From Tepidanaerobacteraceae bacterium (GTDB taxonomy: Bacteria; Bacillota; Thermosediminibacteria; Thermosediminibacterales; Tepidanaerobacteraceae): 64,000 bases of DNA. Below the pieces are notes generated by a model. That model was not told the origin of the DNA, did no database searches, and saw nothing but the letters and a program-made list of their open reading frames with translations. The position numbers were made by a program, and so were the translations under genes. Position 1 is the stretch's first letter. The number at the start of each line of letters is the position of its first letter. Positions 16,090-26,952 of the stretch are shown here, in pieces. Location: NCBI GenBank assembly GCA_024655905.1, contig JANLFP010000003.1:186001-250000 (forward strand), given 5' to 3'.

Positions 16090-17091
16090 CTAACTATACA
16101 ACCCAAAACTGGCAAGCCAGGCAACAATTACACGGGGAACCCCATTTAGAAATCTTGAATACAGAACGGAGGGAACGCCGACTTCCACGGTTTCCGCTTC
16201 GGCTTCTTCCAAACCTAAACCGACGGGAATAAAATCACAAGCATTTTGCGTATTAATGGCAAATAAAGCTGGCAGAGCAAGTTGAGGGGGAATATTTCCC
16301 TTTCCTATTTCCACGCCTATTAACGTTCCGATGATCTGAGCGATGACTGCTCCTGGCCCCAGCAATGGAGACAAAACCGGCAGAGAACAAACAAAGCCTA
16401 TTATGATTAATCCAACAATATTGCCTGCCAAAGGAGTCATAATATTCGCAAACCAATTTCCGATTCCGGAGCCTTCTATTATGCCGATAATCAGAGACAC
16501 GAAAGCCATGAAGGGAATAACTGTAGTTAAAATCGTCTGGACCGCGTTCCGCGCTGCCTCATTGAATGTGGCAACGATTTTGCCTGCTCCCATCCCTATG
16601 CGGGCAATGAAGCTTTTTTCGGCTCTTTGTTCGGTAATCTTTTTGGAAGTATCATATTTATATTGCTTTTTAATCTGCGCAGCGTTTTTTTCAGTTGTCT
16701 CGGAAACAATTTCAGATTCGTCAGCCAGCTCTATCTGGTCCATGCCGACGGCGGACACATATATATCTTCGGTAATATATTTTGCCAAGGGTCCGCTTTT
16801 CCCCGTGGGGTTGATGTTTACTGTCGGTATTCCTTTTTGGGGATAAATTCCACATCTCAATGTCCCACCGCAATCAATGACGGCCAGTGCGATTTCTTCG
16901 TCGGGAATTGATGTTTTAAAACCGTTAACTGCTTCCATCCCGGACAGTTCTACTATTTTGTCAATTATTTCGGGCTTTTCTCCCGCCGTTACATATAAAA
17001 CTTTATGTTTTTTTTCGGTCGGAGTAATTATGAGAGGCCCTCCAAAACCACCACTTCCTCTTTTTATTTTTATGCTTCTATACTTTGCCAT
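16090..17091 (-). CDS. srlE: PTS glucitol/sorbitol-type EIIBC
   Basis: The IIB part has the phosphorylated Cys74 in [15 protein letters not shown], followed by a linker and a membrane IIC2 part ([56 protein letters not shown]). 333 residues is normal for SrlE. AGGAGG precedes the ATG. Specificity within hexitols or related polyols cannot be set. Confidence 0.9.
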   Translation of the reverse strand: MAKYRSIKIKRGSGGFGGPLIITPTEKKHKVLYVTAGEKPEIIDKIVELSGMEAVNGFKTSIPDEEIALAVIDCGGTLRCGIYPQKGIPTVNINPTGKSGPLAKYITEDIYVSAVGMDQIELADESEIVSETTEKNAAQIKKQYKYDTSKKITEQRAEKSFIARIGMGAGKIVATFNEAARNAVQTILTTVIPFMAFVSLIIGIIEGSGIGNWFANIMTPLAGNIVGLIIIGFVCSLPVLSPLLGPGAVIAQIIGTLIGVEIGKGNIPPQLALPALFAINTQNACDFIPVGLGLEEAEAETVEVGVPSVLYSRFLNGVPRVIVAWLASFGLYS

Positions 17092-17106
17092 TTGAAATTC
17101 CTCCTT

Positions 17107-17661
17107 TTATTCAGCCGTTACTTTGGGCTGTTTGCTGAGCGTTATATCCTGCTGCCTGCAAACATAAGCCGTTGTAAAATCCGTAACCCATCCACCGACA
17201 AAATTCATCAACATGCCGACCAACATATATCTAATAGCTAAATCCATGGTATTCAATCCCAGTTTTTCTACCCCCTGGGCAATCCCCAGCCAAACAAACA
17301 GTTCTCCGGGATTAATATGAGGGAATATACCGTTGCTTGTGTGGCAAAATTGTGCTAAAGATGCGTAATAGCTTGGCTTGTAATATTCCGGCAAAAACCT
17401 GCCCAATGTGAAGGACATGGGATTGCCCAGCATAAATGCGGCCAAAAACGGCAATACCAGATACCGGGTTACCGGGTTTTTTGAAGAAACTTTTGCAATT
17501 TTTGTGACTTTTTCTTCTCCCAGAAGGCTGATTACGGTATTCATTAATACCATCAGCATCAAGACAACCGGTACAATACCCTTCATCCATCCGATGAAAG
17601 TATTTGCACCCGTTTGAAATAAATTCATAAATCCCTGAGCGATTTTGGCTACTACTGCCAT
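17107..17661 (-). CDS. srlA: PTS glucitol/sorbitol-type EIIC
   Basis: Membrane permease subunit (MKGIVPVVLMLMVLMNTVISLLGEEKV, LPFLAAFMLGNPMSFTLGRFLPE, HINPGELFVWLGIAQG) of 184 residues. The ATG at 17661 is preferred because AAAGGATGGTG lies just before it. It is followed at 15 bp by the EIIBC gene. Confidence 0.9.
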   Translation of the reverse strand: MAVVAKIAQGFMNLFQTGANTFIGWMKGIVPVVLMLMVLMNTVISLLGEEKVTKIAKVSSKNPVTRYLVLPFLAAFMLGNPMSFTLGRFLPEYYKPSYYASLAQFCHTSNGIFPHINPGELFVWLGIAQGVEKLGLNTMDLAIRYMLVGMLMNFVGGWVTDFTTAYVCRQQDITLSKQPKVTAE

Positions 17662-17677
17662 TTTTAACACCATCCTT

Positions 17678-18130
17678 TTAAATTTTTGTTGTCAACAACT
17701 TTATTTTTGAGTGCAATGCCGCAAAAAATCCTTTAGTTTCCGGCATTTTCTTTCCCTGCTGCACATATAAGTATACATCCCTTGCGTCCAGTATCGTTTT
17801 CCTGGTAAAATTATTTTCCTTGCAATTGCTCAAAGAGTGTTCATTTATTTGCTGGATGTATTCCCCTTCAAGTGAAAAAATAGGCTTAAACTTGGCCAGT
17901 ACGGTAAACCCCTGCATTTTTACGGCTTCCAAAATTTTTCCCTTATCATCTACTGCCATCATAACAATAGTACCTGCGCAAAGTTTCCCCGGTTTTTTCC
18001 CTATCACCACTTTCCCCCTGTTTCTCAATCTCCTGTATACTTCATTGAAATGCCGAATCTGCTTTGCTCCCAGGAACACTTGCAGCAAATAAGCGGTGAG
18101 TGCAAATACTCCGAATATATATATGTTCAC
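17678..18130 (-). CDS. gutM: Glucitol operon activator-type protein GutM
   Basis: 150 residues, N-terminal membrane helix, then the family pattern QIRHFNEVYRRLRNRGKVVIGKKPGKLCAGTIVMMAVDDKGKI. GutM accompanies sorbitol PTS genes as an auxiliary activator. GTG start with GGAGGTG nine bases upstream. Confidence 0.85.
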   Translation of the reverse strand: MNIYIFGVFALTAYLLQVFLGAKQIRHFNEVYRRLRNRGKVVIGKKPGKLCAGTIVMMAVDDKGKILEAVKMQGFTVLAKFKPIFSLEGEYIQQINEHSLSNCKENNFTRKTILDARDVYLYVQQGKKMPETKGFFAALHSKIKLLTTKI

Positions 18131-18168
18131 GCCATATCACCTCCTTGTGTGTTGGATTCATTTTTGCT

Positions 18169-20049
18169 TCACTTTACTGGACAATTGCCATAAAGTGTCT
18201 TTTTTAAAAACGAAATAAACTCTTTTTCATTGGTCAGTTCCCCGATTTTTGAATGGATTTCTTTCATTCTTGCTATTCGAAATATCAAATCATACATATT
18301 TAACAGCGAATTTTCAACATCGACGTCTATATTTTCTGGTATACCTGCCAGAAATACAATTTGGACACTTTTGCCGTCAACCAATAATGGATTTTTAAAG
18401 ACCCCCACATTTAACACTATCCTGTTGAAGCCTCTGTTCAATGTGTGGGGGAATGCAATCCCCTCCTCAAAGATTGTGGATTGTTTCTTTTCTCTTTCCC
18501 GCCATAGATTTATAAAATCGGGATTTAATTTTTTATCTTCAATCAATTTGCGAATCATGAATTCAACATTATCAAAATAACTTTTTTCTTCGTCCAGAAC
18601 CGTAAAGGAAAAATCAAGCTCGGCAATGACAAAACTTCGTTCCTTTTCTATCTTATTCCATTCGTTAATAACATAATTGTAATCAAACAAATTATTTACC
18701 TGAATCACAGGTATTTTCTTGTCTATTTCTAAAGGAAACGTGGAAAAAACCGCAAAAAAATCTCCCAGATTCTGCTTTTTGTAATTCTGTTCTGAAAACT
18801 GCAATATTGCCACGTCAGGCCCCAAAATTTCCTGGATCTGCTTTCTGATAAACATTGTTGTGCCTTTCCCCAGATTGCTTATTATTGCGATCTTTTTTTG
18901 CTTGCTTTTTTGGCCCTTGTAATATAACATCAATTCGAAATATACAGCAAGATAACTGATTTCGGATGGTGCAACGCTTATCATTAAGCGCGATTCTATT
19001 ACATTTGCGGCCATCTTCGCCAATTCATAAGAAAAAGGATATTTCTTTTCAATTTCATCATAAAACAGATTGAACGGTTCTATATGAAATACGAGCCTGT
19101 TCACCATGAACATCAAATGGTATTTCATTTCTTCAAATAATTGGTTGTCATCCAATTCAAGTATGAAATTTGCCCTGATTTCTTTGATCATATCGTCAAA
19201 AAGCTCTCTTATATTTTTGTCATATTTTTCCATGCTCTCTTTTTTTACACAGGCGGAATTTCTGATATTAATGGGGAAAATTATGAAATCCTTATCGTAC
19301 GGCCTCAAGATTATGTTGTATTCCTTTTCCAAATGATGGATAAATATTTTTACGGAACCTGAATTTTTCTCGTAGTTGTTATAATAAGGTATTTCTTTCT
19401 CCAGATAAAAGCCTTTTTCAACTCTGTCCAAAGTAATACCTACAACCTTTTTAAGGATACCGGCGTTGTAATTGTTTAACTGATACTCTTCTGCAATTTT
19501 GCTTATATATTCGGCTGTGTTGTCTTTCAGCTTATAATCTGTAAAATAGTAATCATAAACATAATACAGCAGCACCAGCCGTTTGTTTAATTCGTCCCCG
19601 ACAATTTTTATGCCTTTGTTCGGTATGCCGTATAAGCTCATGCCGAAATGGGAAACAATTTTTTTTATATTCTTCAAATCTTTATTTATCGTTCCTCTGC
19701 TTGCTTCAATTCTCTCCACCAGGCTGTCCACTGTAACAAAATCTCTGGCATTTAACAGAGTTTTTAGAATAAAAGCCATGCGCTTGCTTGAAGAATTAAA
19801 GTCCATATCTTTTTTCAGTTTTCCATTCATTATTTCTTTAAACTCTGAATGATTTTCAATACGCAGATAGCACCTGTCTTTTTCCCACAATATGGAGGCT
19901 ATACCCTTCAGTTGATCGTTTAATAATTCTATATTCTTTTTTAGAGTCTGAGAGGTTGTCTGGATAATGTCACTTAGCTTTTCATCGGTAATGTATTCCT
20001 TTACCAAAAGCACATTTAGGATTTGATACCATTTCTTTACAAGAGACAT
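18169..20049 (-). CDS. BglG/MtlR-family PTS-regulated transcription regulator (GutR-like)
   Basis: 626 residues: N-terminal helix-turn-helix domains (about 1-160), PTS regulation domains with conserved His residues, an EIIB-like segment (KIAIISNLGKGTTMFIRKQI) and a C-terminal EIIA-like domain with a likely phospho-His in GIAFPHTLNRG. It opens the sorbitol-type operon and probably controls it according to PTS phosphorylation. GGAGG nine bases upstream fixes the ATG at 20049. Confidence 0.88.
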   Translation of the reverse strand: MSLVKKWYQILNVLLVKEYITDEKLSDIIQTTSQTLKKNIELLNDQLKGIASILWEKDRCYLRIENHSEFKEIMNGKLKKDMDFNSSSKRMAFILKTLLNARDFVTVDSLVERIEASRGTINKDLKNIKKIVSHFGMSLYGIPNKGIKIVGDELNKRLVLLYYVYDYYFTDYKLKDNTAEYISKIAEEYQLNNYNAGILKKVVGITLDRVEKGFYLEKEIPYYNNYEKNSGSVKIFIHHLEKEYNIILRPYDKDFIIFPINIRNSACVKKESMEKYDKNIRELFDDMIKEIRANFILELDDNQLFEEMKYHLMFMVNRLVFHIEPFNLFYDEIEKKYPFSYELAKMAANVIESRLMISVAPSEISYLAVYFELMLYYKGQKSKQKKIAIISNLGKGTTMFIRKQIQEILGPDVAILQFSEQNYKKQNLGDFFAVFSTFPLEIDKKIPVIQVNNLFDYNYVINEWNKIEKERSFVIAELDFSFTVLDEEKSYFDNVEFMIRKLIEDKKLNPDFINLWREREKKQSTIFEEGIAFPHTLNRGFNRIVLNVGVFKNPLLVDGKSVQIVFLAGIPENIDVDVENSLLNMYDLIFRIARMKEIHSKIGELTNEKEFISFLKKTLYGNCPVK

Positions 20050-20437
20050 TAACACTTTCCTCCGTTTTCAACCTCTGGTTTTTCCTCCTGCGGCATCTGT
20101 CGCAATTCCTTAAACCCGGTACAGCCGCAGGCTTAGTGCTTGAGCTGCACAGAAACATTTATGTATTTCGGGGGAGCGGCGACGTCGCGGCTTTCCGGTG
20201 CACTGAGGATATTTTGCCGCTGATTTTTTATATTTGAAATTATATATCAAAACCCGGTTTGAATTAATACACTTTTTTTCAAAGTAGTGAGAATATAACT
20301 TATACTAATTAAATTGCTGTATGAAATTTTTAATCTTTAACAAGCAGGCTTTAAAATTTTATTTTTCCTTGTTTACTTTTCTTTTTCTTAAACGTCTTTA
20401 TAATTGGAAGAGGAAAATAAGTGAAGGAGGGGGATCT
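20050..20437. other. Divergent intergenic region between gutR and the sigma factor
   Basis: About 390 bp without a gene. It must hold the two divergent promoters. A GC-rich patch with small inverted repeats (near 20100-20210) gives way to AT-rich DNA, but I see no clear promoter pair. Confidence 0.3.
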
Positions 20438-20902
20438 GTGTGGAGGGAATTGTACCGTCTGGCATTTTACTATCTTTTGAGCCTTGGCATGTCACATGAC
20501 GACGCGGAAGATGCGGCTCAGGAAACACTTTTATTCGTATACATGCATCTGGACGGCATTCAGGAAGGAAGATTGAAATCCTATGTTTATGCGGCGGCAA
20601 AAAATAAATACATCGACTTCTTGCGGAAACGCAAAAAACAGGTCGCCGTGGCAGATATTGATGATTTTTTCACGAACACGTTTTCGGAAATCCATCGAAT
20701 CGAAAACAAAGACTTAATAACAAAAGTTATCAGCAGGCTTAGTGCTGCTGAACAAAGGCTTTTTCACATGAAGTATGATCTTGGAATGACGAACGCCGAA
20801 ATTTCATCGGCGCTCAATATTACTCCCGACTCCGCCAAAACGATGATTTGCAGGCTTAAAAAGAAGCTGAAAAAATATCTGAAAGAGGAGGAAGAAATCT
20901 GA
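20438..20902 (+). CDS. ECF-type RNA polymerase sigma factor
   Basis: 154 residues with region 2 (AFYYLLSLGMSHDDAEDAAQETLLFVY, SYVYAAAKNKYIDFLRKRKK) and region 4 (RLSAAEQRLFHMKYDLGMTNAEISSALNITPDSAKTMICRLKKKLKK). GGAGGGGG places the start at GTG 20438; the longer frame from 20321 has no site. Its stop overlaps the anti-sigma start, a typical sigma/anti-sigma pair. Confidence 0.9.
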   Translation: MWRELYRLAFYYLLSLGMSHDDAEDAAQETLLFVYMHLDGIQEGRLKSYVYAAAKNKYIDFLRKRKKQVAVADIDDFFTNTFSEIHRIENKDLITKVISRLSAAEQRLFHMKYDLGMTNAEISSALNITPDSAKTMICRLKKKLKKYLKEEEEI

Positions 20903-21885
20903 TGATATGGAATTTGAATGCGGAAAACGGCAAAGACGACATCAATTTCGATGAGAAGTCTTTTCTGCGCGGGGTCCGTTTAAAAAGCATCCTGCGCACG
21001 GCATTGATTTCTTTCGGCGTGGCTGCCGGCATATTTATATTGGCTTTTATACTCGCTTTTGTAGCCCCGGAGATGATGCTGCAGGATCAGGAAAACCGCA
21101 TAGACAGTTTTTACCCCGACCTTATCAAATTCTCCGAACCCAACACCTTTGCGCTTTCAGGGGAAAGCTATAGCGTCAGGCTGTTCGGGCGCCAGAAAAA
21201 ATACTATTTATTCAGGATGCTCGGAAGCAAACCTTATCCCGCCGGAACTGTCACTGTGGATTTTGACGCCTGGGGCGGCGAGCAAACAAAAGGGAACAAT
21301 ACCTTCGCCGTTTATGACACTGAAATAGGGGAGCCTTCGGGTGCGTATTCCGAAATATCCGCCGCTGCTGCAAAAGGGGCTAAAGAATATCTGGTCCCGT
21401 ATGCTGTTCCAAAATTAAAATTTTATCATCCCGCAGCAAATTGCGAAAAAATTATTAGAGAATTTGATGCGCTGGAAAACGTGCCGCCAGATTATCTTGT
21501 TGAAATGGCACTGTCTTTCAGAAAGCCCCTGGCGCTTGATGAAATAAAAGCCGTAATGCCGAAAGATTTAAAAATCATGTGGGGTGCCGTAAGCGTTTTT
21601 AAAGATGAAGATTATAAAAATAACAGTTATCTTGCCGAACGCCTTGTGGGAAACCCCTACATGGCAGGCAGCGGCGGTGAAAAAGAGTGTCTCGAAGAAC
21701 TCGAGCGCCTCGGCAGCGTTCCAAGCTACCACGCAAAAAACCTTAAAAGGACTGCACAATACCTTAAAGAAAACGGCTTTAAATATTATGGTGTTGTGGT
21801 GGTAGGGAGCCCGGATGCTATTATTAAATTATCTTCGGATCAGATGATAACGGGAGCGGTGCTGGGCATAACCGCAGGAAAGTAA
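20902..21885 (+). CDS. Membrane anti-sigma factor
   Basis: 327 residues: a short cytoplasmic N-terminus, one membrane helix (ALISFGVAAGIFILAFILAFVAP) and a large extracellular part resembling the C-terminal domain of Firmicute sigma-factor regulators (KPLALDEIKAVMPKDLKIMWGAVSVF, LKENGFKYYGVVVVGSPDAI). It overlaps the sigma gene at TGATG, so it very likely inhibits that sigma factor until an envelope signal arrives. The signal is unknown. Confidence 0.8.
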   Translation: MIWNLNAENGKDDINFDEKSFLRGVRLKSILRTALISFGVAAGIFILAFILAFVAPEMMLQDQENRIDSFYPDLIKFSEPNTFALSGESYSVRLFGRQKKYYLFRMLGSKPYPAGTVTVDFDAWGGEQTKGNNTFAVYDTEIGEPSGAYSEISAAAAKGAKEYLVPYAVPKLKFYHPAANCEKIIREFDALENVPPDYLVEMALSFRKPLALDEIKAVMPKDLKIMWGAVSVFKDEDYKNNSYLAERLVGNPYMAGSGGEKECLEELERLGSVPSYHAKNLKRTAQYLKENGFKYYGVVVVGSPDAIIKLSSDQMITGAVLGITAGK

Positions 21886-21959
21886 TGCTTTCCCTGCCGC
21901 CGGGATTGGTTTTATAAAATTGAAGTTTCATTGCGCTTTGCAAAATCGCAATAGCCTTG

Positions 21960-21996
21960 AATGCGACAAATCAAGAACCGTCCCCGATGTCGCATT
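21960..21996. repeat. GGGACGGTTC palindrome overlapping the trpA stop codon
   Basis: AATGCGACA and TGTCGCATT are perfect nine-base arms around GAACCGTCCC, the reverse complement of the common core. The right arm touches the trpA stop codon, so the element forms the 3' end of the trp transcript. Confidence 0.8.
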
Positions 21997-22784
21997 TATA
22001 ACACTTCTTTTATGCGGCTCACAAATTCACATACATTGCTCAGCATCCGGCGCCTGTCTTTGCCCTGCTCGATAAGCCTTACTATTGCGCTGCCAACAAT
22101 CAAGCCTTCGCAGCAGTCCCTGAATCTTTTCGCCATGTCGGGGCCGGAGATGCCGAAGCCGAGAGCCCGGGGAAGGGCCGTATAGCGTGACACCTCCTCC
22201 ATATAGGCCTTGATGTCCGTCTCTATATCTTCACGCACTCCGGTCACTCCCTTTGACGAGATGCAGTAGACAAATCCTCCGGCGCCTTCTACAATATTCT
22301 TGATGCGTTCGTGCGAGGTGGGAGCCACCAGGGGTATGAGATGGATGCCGCAGCTCGATGCGATGGCCGCGGTTTCGTTGCGTTCCTCAACGGGCAGGTC
22401 GGGTATTATGATTCCGTCAATTCCCGCATTTCGGGCGTCGATTGCAAATTTCTCCGGGCCGTAATTGAACACGGAATTGTAATATACGAGGAATACCAGA
22501 GGGATGCCGCATTTTTCCCTTATGGATTTTGCTGTTTGCATGCAGGTGGCGATTTTTGTCCCGGCCTTCAGGGCCCTGTCCGATGCCCTCTGGATGACCG
22601 GTCCGTCGGCCAGGGGATCTGAATAGGGGATTCCCAGCTCCACTATGTCGGCCCCGGCCCTTTCCATTGCAACTACCAGTTCGCCGGTGGTTTCCGGGTC
22701 GGGGTCGCCGACGGTTATGAAGGTTATGAGCGCCTTTTGCCCGGCTTTTTTCAGATAGTTAAATTTCCCATCAATTCTGTTCAC
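21996..22784 (-). CDS. trpA: Tryptophan synthase alpha chain
   Basis: Cleaves indole-3-glycerol phosphate to indole and glyceraldehyde 3-phosphate. 262 residues, with the catalytic Glu in [18 protein letters not shown] and Asp in [16 protein letters not shown] start overlapping the trpB stop (GTGA). Last gene of the operon. Confidence 0.97.
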   Translation of the reverse strand: MNRIDGKFNYLKKAGQKALITFITVGDPDPETTGELVVAMERAGADIVELGIPYSDPLADGPVIQRASDRALKAGTKIATCMQTAKSIREKCGIPLVFLVYYNSVFNYGPEKFAIDARNAGIDGIIIPDLPVEERNETAAIASSCGIHLIPLVAPTSHERIKNIVEGAGGFVYCISSKGVTGVREDIETDIKAYMEEVSRYTALPRALGFGISGPDMAKRFRDCCEGLIVGSAIVRLIEQGKDRRRMLSNVCEFVSRIKEVL

Positions 22785-23965
22785 AGCTTCACCCCCATTA
22801 AATCGGCTATTGATTCGACGTCCTTGTCTCCCCGGCCGGAAAGGTTTACCACTATAATATCTTCCTCGGAAAGCTTCGGTGCAAGCTTCATGGCATGAGC
22901 CGCGGCATGGGCGCTTTCCAGGGCGGGTATGATGCCCTCCTCTTTTGAAAGTGCCAAAAACGCGCCAAGAGCTTCCTCGTCAGTTGCGCAAACGTATTCG
23001 GCCCTTCCGGTTTCTTTGAAAAAGGCGTGCTCCGGCCCCGCACCGGGATAGTCCAGGCCTGCGGATATGGAATGGACAGGCATTATCTGCCCCTCGTCGT
23101 CCTGCAGCACGTATGTCTTCATGCCGTGAAGCACTCCTATGCTGCCCCTTGAAAGCTTTGCCGCATGTTGTCCGCTGTCAAGTCCCATGCCCCCCGCCTC
23201 GACTCCCACCAGCTTTACGCTTTTGTCTTCATAAAAGGGGTAAAAAATTCCCATGGAATTGCTCCCGCCGCCGACACAGGCGATGATGTAATCCGGAAGC
23301 CTGCCGGTCTTTTCCATGATCTGGGCTCTGGTCTCGTCGCCTATGACCCTCTGAAAGTCCCTGACCATGGTGGGGTAGGGGTGAGGCCCCACCACCGACC
23401 CCATTGCGTAAAAGGTGTCATCCACATGGGCCACCCAGTGCCTTAGGGCTTCGTTTACCGCATCCTTTAGGGTGCCGGTTCCTCCATCCACGCTGGTCAC
23501 CCTGGCCCCCAACAGCTTCATCCTGAACACATTCAGAGCCTGCCGCTTTATATCCTCTTTCCCCATGAATATCTCGCACTCCATCCCGAACAAGGCCGCC
23601 GCTGTGGCCGTGGCCACACCGTGCTGCCCGGCCCCGGTTTCGGCGATGACCCTGCGTTTGCCCATACGTTTTGCAAGAAGCGCCTGCCCCAGCACGTTGT
23701 TTATTTTGTGCGCCCCGGTGTGGTTGAGGTCCTCGCGCTTCAAATAAATCCTGGCGCCGCCAAGCTTTTTTGTAAGGTTTTCGGCAAAGTAAAGAGGCGT
23801 GGGCCTGCCGGCGTATTCTCTCAAATAATACCTGTAATCCTCCATGAATTTTTCGTCGGCTATGGCCGAATTGAATTCCCTTTCCAGTTCAATCAGGGCG
23901 TTCATCACGGTTTCCGGCACATACTGCCCGCCGAATATGCCGAATCTGCCCGGCACATCTTTCAT
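22781..23965 (-). CDS. trpB: Tryptophan synthase beta chain
   Basis: PLP enzyme joining indole and serine; 394 residues. PLP Lys in HTGAHKINN, glycine-rich phosphate loop [10 protein letters not shown]. Overlaps trpF by four bases (ATGA), with GAGGAG upstream. Confidence 0.98.
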   Translation of the reverse strand: MKDVPGRFGIFGGQYVPETVMNALIELEREFNSAIADEKFMEDYRYYLREYAGRPTPLYFAENLTKKLGGARIYLKREDLNHTGAHKINNVLGQALLAKRMGKRRVIAETGAGQHGVATATAAALFGMECEIFMGKEDIKRQALNVFRMKLLGARVTSVDGGTGTLKDAVNEALRHWVAHVDDTFYAMGSVVGPHPYPTMVRDFQRVIGDETRAQIMEKTGRLPDYIIACVGGGSNSMGIFYPFYEDKSVKLVGVEAGGMGLDSGQHAAKLSRGSIGVLHGMKTYVLQDDEGQIMPVHSISAGLDYPGAGPEHAFFKETGRAEYVCATDEEALGAFLALSKEEGIIPALESAHAAAHAMKLAPKLSEEDIIVVNLSGRGDKDVESIADLMGVKL

Positions 23966-24570
23966 AAACTCCTCACCCTTTCCACAAATTTTTTCATCTT
24001 TTCAAAGTCTTTGAATCCGCCGGTTTCTACGCCGGAACTGACATCAACGGCGTGCGGCCTTGCCTTGAGTATTGCTTCCGCAACGTTTTCGGCATCAAGT
24101 CCACCCGCCAGGATCACCTTCTGCCTGAATTGCACGCCTTCCAGCAGGTCCAGACTAAATCTCACCCCGGACCCGCCGTAAAGCCCTTTTGCTGCAGAAT
24201 CCAGCAGTATGCCGTTGACTTCGTAATCCTTTGCTGTTTTTAAACTATCCGCATTTTCGACCCTGATGGCCTTCCAGACTGCCACCTTCCCGTAGCCTTT
24301 CACACTTTCCGGCGGTTCGTCGCCGTGGAGTTGTATCACATCAAGGTCCAATTGCTCACAGGCTTCCAGTATGACATCACGGCGTTCGTTTAAGAAAACC
24401 CCCACCCTTTTTATGCGCTTGTCGAGAATGGAAATGAGTTGTTCGGCTTCCTCAAAGCTGATCCGCCGTTTTCCCGGCGCAAATACGAAGCCTGCATAAT
24501 CCGGGCGGAGCAAATTTGCGTAATTTATGTCTTCTGGCCGCCTGAGTCCGCAGATTTTAACCGCAACCAT
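23962..24570 (-). CDS. trpF: Phosphoribosylanthranilate isomerase
   Basis: 202-residue TIM barrel with the N-terminal [10 protein letters not shown] (catalytic Cys), QLHGDE and GGLDAENV motifs. AAAGGGG favours ATG 24570 over an in-frame GTG at 24579. It lies between trpC and trpB. Confidence 0.95.
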   Translation of the reverse strand: MVAVKICGLRRPEDINYANLLRPDYAGFVFAPGKRRISFEEAEQLISILDKRIKRVGVFLNERRDVILEACEQLDLDVIQLHGDEPPESVKGYGKVAVWKAIRVENADSLKTAKDYEVNGILLDSAAKGLYGGSGVRFSLDLLEGVQFRQKVILAGGLDAENVAEAILKARPHAVDVSSGVETGGFKDFEKMKKFVERVRSL

Positions 24571-24597
24571 GCGCACCACCCCTTTCCGGCACAGATG

Positions 24598-25374
24598 TCA
24601 TGCTTCTTTGAGGGCTGCCAGATCGCGGCAAATATCAGCGGACTTCATGAGGGCCTCCCCCACCAGAATGCCGTCGATTCCTATGGATTTGAGATAACGC
24701 ACATCATCCGCCGTTTTTATGCCGCTTTCTGCAATTTTTATTATGCCTTCAGGAATCCTGCCGATAAGCCTCTCGCAGGTCTTTAGATCTACACTGAAAT
24801 CTTTCAAATTCCTGTTGTTTATGCCGACGATGCGGGCTCCGGCGTCCAGGGCCGCAACCAGCTCCTTTTCGTCATGGACCTCTACCAGGCAGTCAAGCCC
24901 CGTTGACTTTGCCCTTTTATAGAAAGAGCCTATGTTTTTGCCGAGGACTGCAACGATGAGCAAAATCGCGTCGGCTCCCAAGGCTTTCGCCTGGTATATC
25001 TGGTATTCGTGGATGATAAAATCCTTTCTTAGCACGGGGCAGCAGGATGTGGCATTTTTTACAATCTTCAGGAAGTCGTCGTCGCCCAGAAAAAACTTTT
25101 TTTCCGTAAGCACCGATATGGCATCGGCGCCGCCTTTTTCGTAGCAAGCCGCCGCGAAGGCCGGATCGAGGTTCGGCTTTATGACCCCTCTGGAAGGGGA
25201 GGCCTTTTTTATCTCGGCGATGATTTTGATGCAGCCGTTTGCCGTCAAAGCCTTCTCCAGGCTCCTGTGGATGCCCATATCCTTGATTTCATCCTCCAGG
25301 GCTGACAAAGGCCTTTTTTCCATTTCATCTTTGAGCTGCTTTTTTTTATGTGCAATGATTTCATCCAGAATCAT
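24598..25374 (-). CDS. trpC: Indole-3-glycerol phosphate synthase
   Basis: 258-residue TIM barrel. [44 protein letters not shown] and [12 protein letters not shown] are all diagnostic. The ATG overlaps the trpD stop. Confidence 0.97.
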   Translation of the reverse strand: MILDEIIAHKKKQLKDEMEKRPLSALEDEIKDMGIHRSLEKALTANGCIKIIAEIKKASPSRGVIKPNLDPAFAAACYEKGGADAISVLTEKKFFLGDDDFLKIVKNATSCCPVLRKDFIIHEYQIYQAKALGADAILLIVAVLGKNIGSFYKRAKSTGLDCLVEVHDEKELVAALDAGARIVGINNRNLKDFSVDLKTCERLIGRIPEGIIKIAESGIKTADDVRYLKSIGIDGILVGEALMKSADICRDLAALKEA

Positions 25375-26384
25375 ACGGCCGCCCCGCTTTCTCTTATAAA
25401 CTCTTTCAATTTTTCATAGGCGGCTCCCGAGTCTATCAAATTCTGAGCCATGTGCACGCCTTCCCGCATATCCTCCGCAACTTCGCCCACGTATAGGGCC
25501 GCGGCGCTGTTCAAGACCACCACATCCCTCTGAGGGCCCTTTTTACCCTGCAGCACATCCAAAATTATCCTTGCATTGTAGCTGCTGTCCCCTCCGGCTA
25601 TTTCCTCCGGCTTTGACGGGGGTATGCCGAAGTCTCGAGGGTTCAGGATGTAATTTCTAATCACCCCGTCTTTCACTTCGCTCACTATGGTCTCCCTGGT
25701 AGTGGTTATTTCATCCAGGCCGTCCCGCCCATGCACCACCATGGCCCTTTTGGCCCCGAGCTTCAGCATCACCTGAGCCAGAGTCCTGGTGAGCATTCCG
25801 TCGTACACGCCGAGGACCTGACCCTGGACAAAAGCGGGGTTGGTCAGGGGTCCCAGCACATTGAAGAAGGTCCGGGTGCCCAGCTCTTTCCGGGGACCGG
25901 CAACGTTTTTCGTTGCGGAGTGATAAAGCGGGGCGAACAGGAAGGCGAGACCCACCTTTTCGATACATCTTTCGGCATCTGCCGGTTCCAGGTCTATCTT
26001 TACCCCCAGGGCTTCCAGGACATCGGCGCTGCCGCTCCTGCTGGATACGGCTTTATTGCCGTGCTTTGCCACCTTCACTCCCCCGGCGGCAGCCACGAAA
26101 GCCGCGGCAGTGGAAATATTGAAGGTTTTGCCGCCGTCCCCGCCGGTGCCGCAGGTATCTATGGCATAGCCCCTGACATCGACCTTCCTGGCCCTGGCTC
26201 GCATTGAGCGGGCAAATCCTGCGATTTCCTCCGCTTTTTCCCCCTTCATCCTCATTGCCACCAGAAAACCGCCTATCTGGGCCGGACTTGCATTGCCCTC
26301 CATGATTTGGTCCATGGCTTCCCGGGCTTCGTCCTCGCACAAATCCTCTCTCGCGATGACTTTTTTTAGTATATCATTAAACAC
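25371..26384 (-). CDS. trpD: Anthranilate phosphoribosyltransferase
   Basis: 337 residues with [17 protein letters not shown] (PRPP loop), [21 protein letters not shown] and GPLTNPA. Start chosen at GTG 26384 because GGAAGGTG lies six bases before it and [15 protein letters not shown] matches the family start; ATG 26390 is the alternative. It overlaps the end of trpG. Confidence 0.96.
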   Translation of the reverse strand: MFNDILKKVIAREDLCEDEAREAMDQIMEGNASPAQIGGFLVAMRMKGEKAEEIAGFARSMRARARKVDVRGYAIDTCGTGGDGGKTFNISTAAAFVAAAGGVKVAKHGNKAVSSRSGSADVLEALGVKIDLEPADAERCIEKVGLAFLFAPLYHSATKNVAGPRKELGTRTFFNVLGPLTNPAFVQGQVLGVYDGMLTRTLAQVMLKLGAKRAMVVHGRDGLDEITTTRETIVSEVKDGVIRNYILNPRDFGIPPSKPEEIAGGDSSYNARIILDVLQGKKGPQRDVVVLNSAAALYVGEVAEDMREGVHMAQNLIDSGAAYEKLKEFIRESGAAV

Positions 26385-26952
26385 ATCCATCACCTTCCAG
26401 AAAGTTTTTTAAAATTTTCTTGCCGTCTTCGGTAAAAATCGATTCCGGATGAAACTGAACTCCGTAAACAGGGAAAATCCTGTGGCGAATGCCCATTATC
26501 ACGCCGTCGCCCGTCCTCGCAGTTATCTCCAATTCGTCGGGGACGGAATCCGGCTTTATGACGAGCGAGTGATACCGCATGGCTGTGATGGGGCTTTTTA
26601 CGCCTCTGAAAATCCCGCGGCCGCTGTGGAACACCCGTGATGTCTTGCCGTGGAAGATCTTTTCGGCGCCGGCGACCTCTGCCCCATAGGCTGCGCCTAT
26701 GGCCTGGTGCCCCAGGCATATGCCCAGGATGGGAATCCTGCCGGCGCTTTTCCTGACAAGATCCACGCATATGCCGGCATCCTCCGGCCTTCCGGGGCCC
26801 GGAGAAAGGATTATCCTCTCGGCACCCGAGTTTATTGCGCTCTCTGCATCAAGCTCGTCGTTTCTGACCACCTCCACGTCAGAGCAAATTTCCCCTGCGT
26901 ACTGATAAAGGTTGTAGGTAAAGGAATCGTAGTTGTCTATTATCAGTATCAC
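26377..26952 (-). CDS. trpG: Anthranilate synthase glutamine amidotransferase subunit
   Basis: 191-residue class I amidotransferase: nucleophile Cys in [11 protein letters not shown], His and Glu in VQFHPES. Supplies ammonia to TrpE and may also serve p-aminobenzoate synthesis, as such subunits often do. GTG start with GGAGGT six bases upstream. Confidence 0.95.
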   Translation of the reverse strand: MILIIDNYDSFTYNLYQYAGEICSDVEVVRNDELDAESAINSGAERIILSPGPGRPEDAGICVDLVRKSAGRIPILGICLGHQAIGAAYGAEVAGAEKIFHGKTSRVFHSGRGIFRGVKSPITAMRYHSLVIKPDSVPDELEITARTGDGVIMGIRHRIFPVYGVQFHPESIFTEDGKKILKNFLEGDGCV

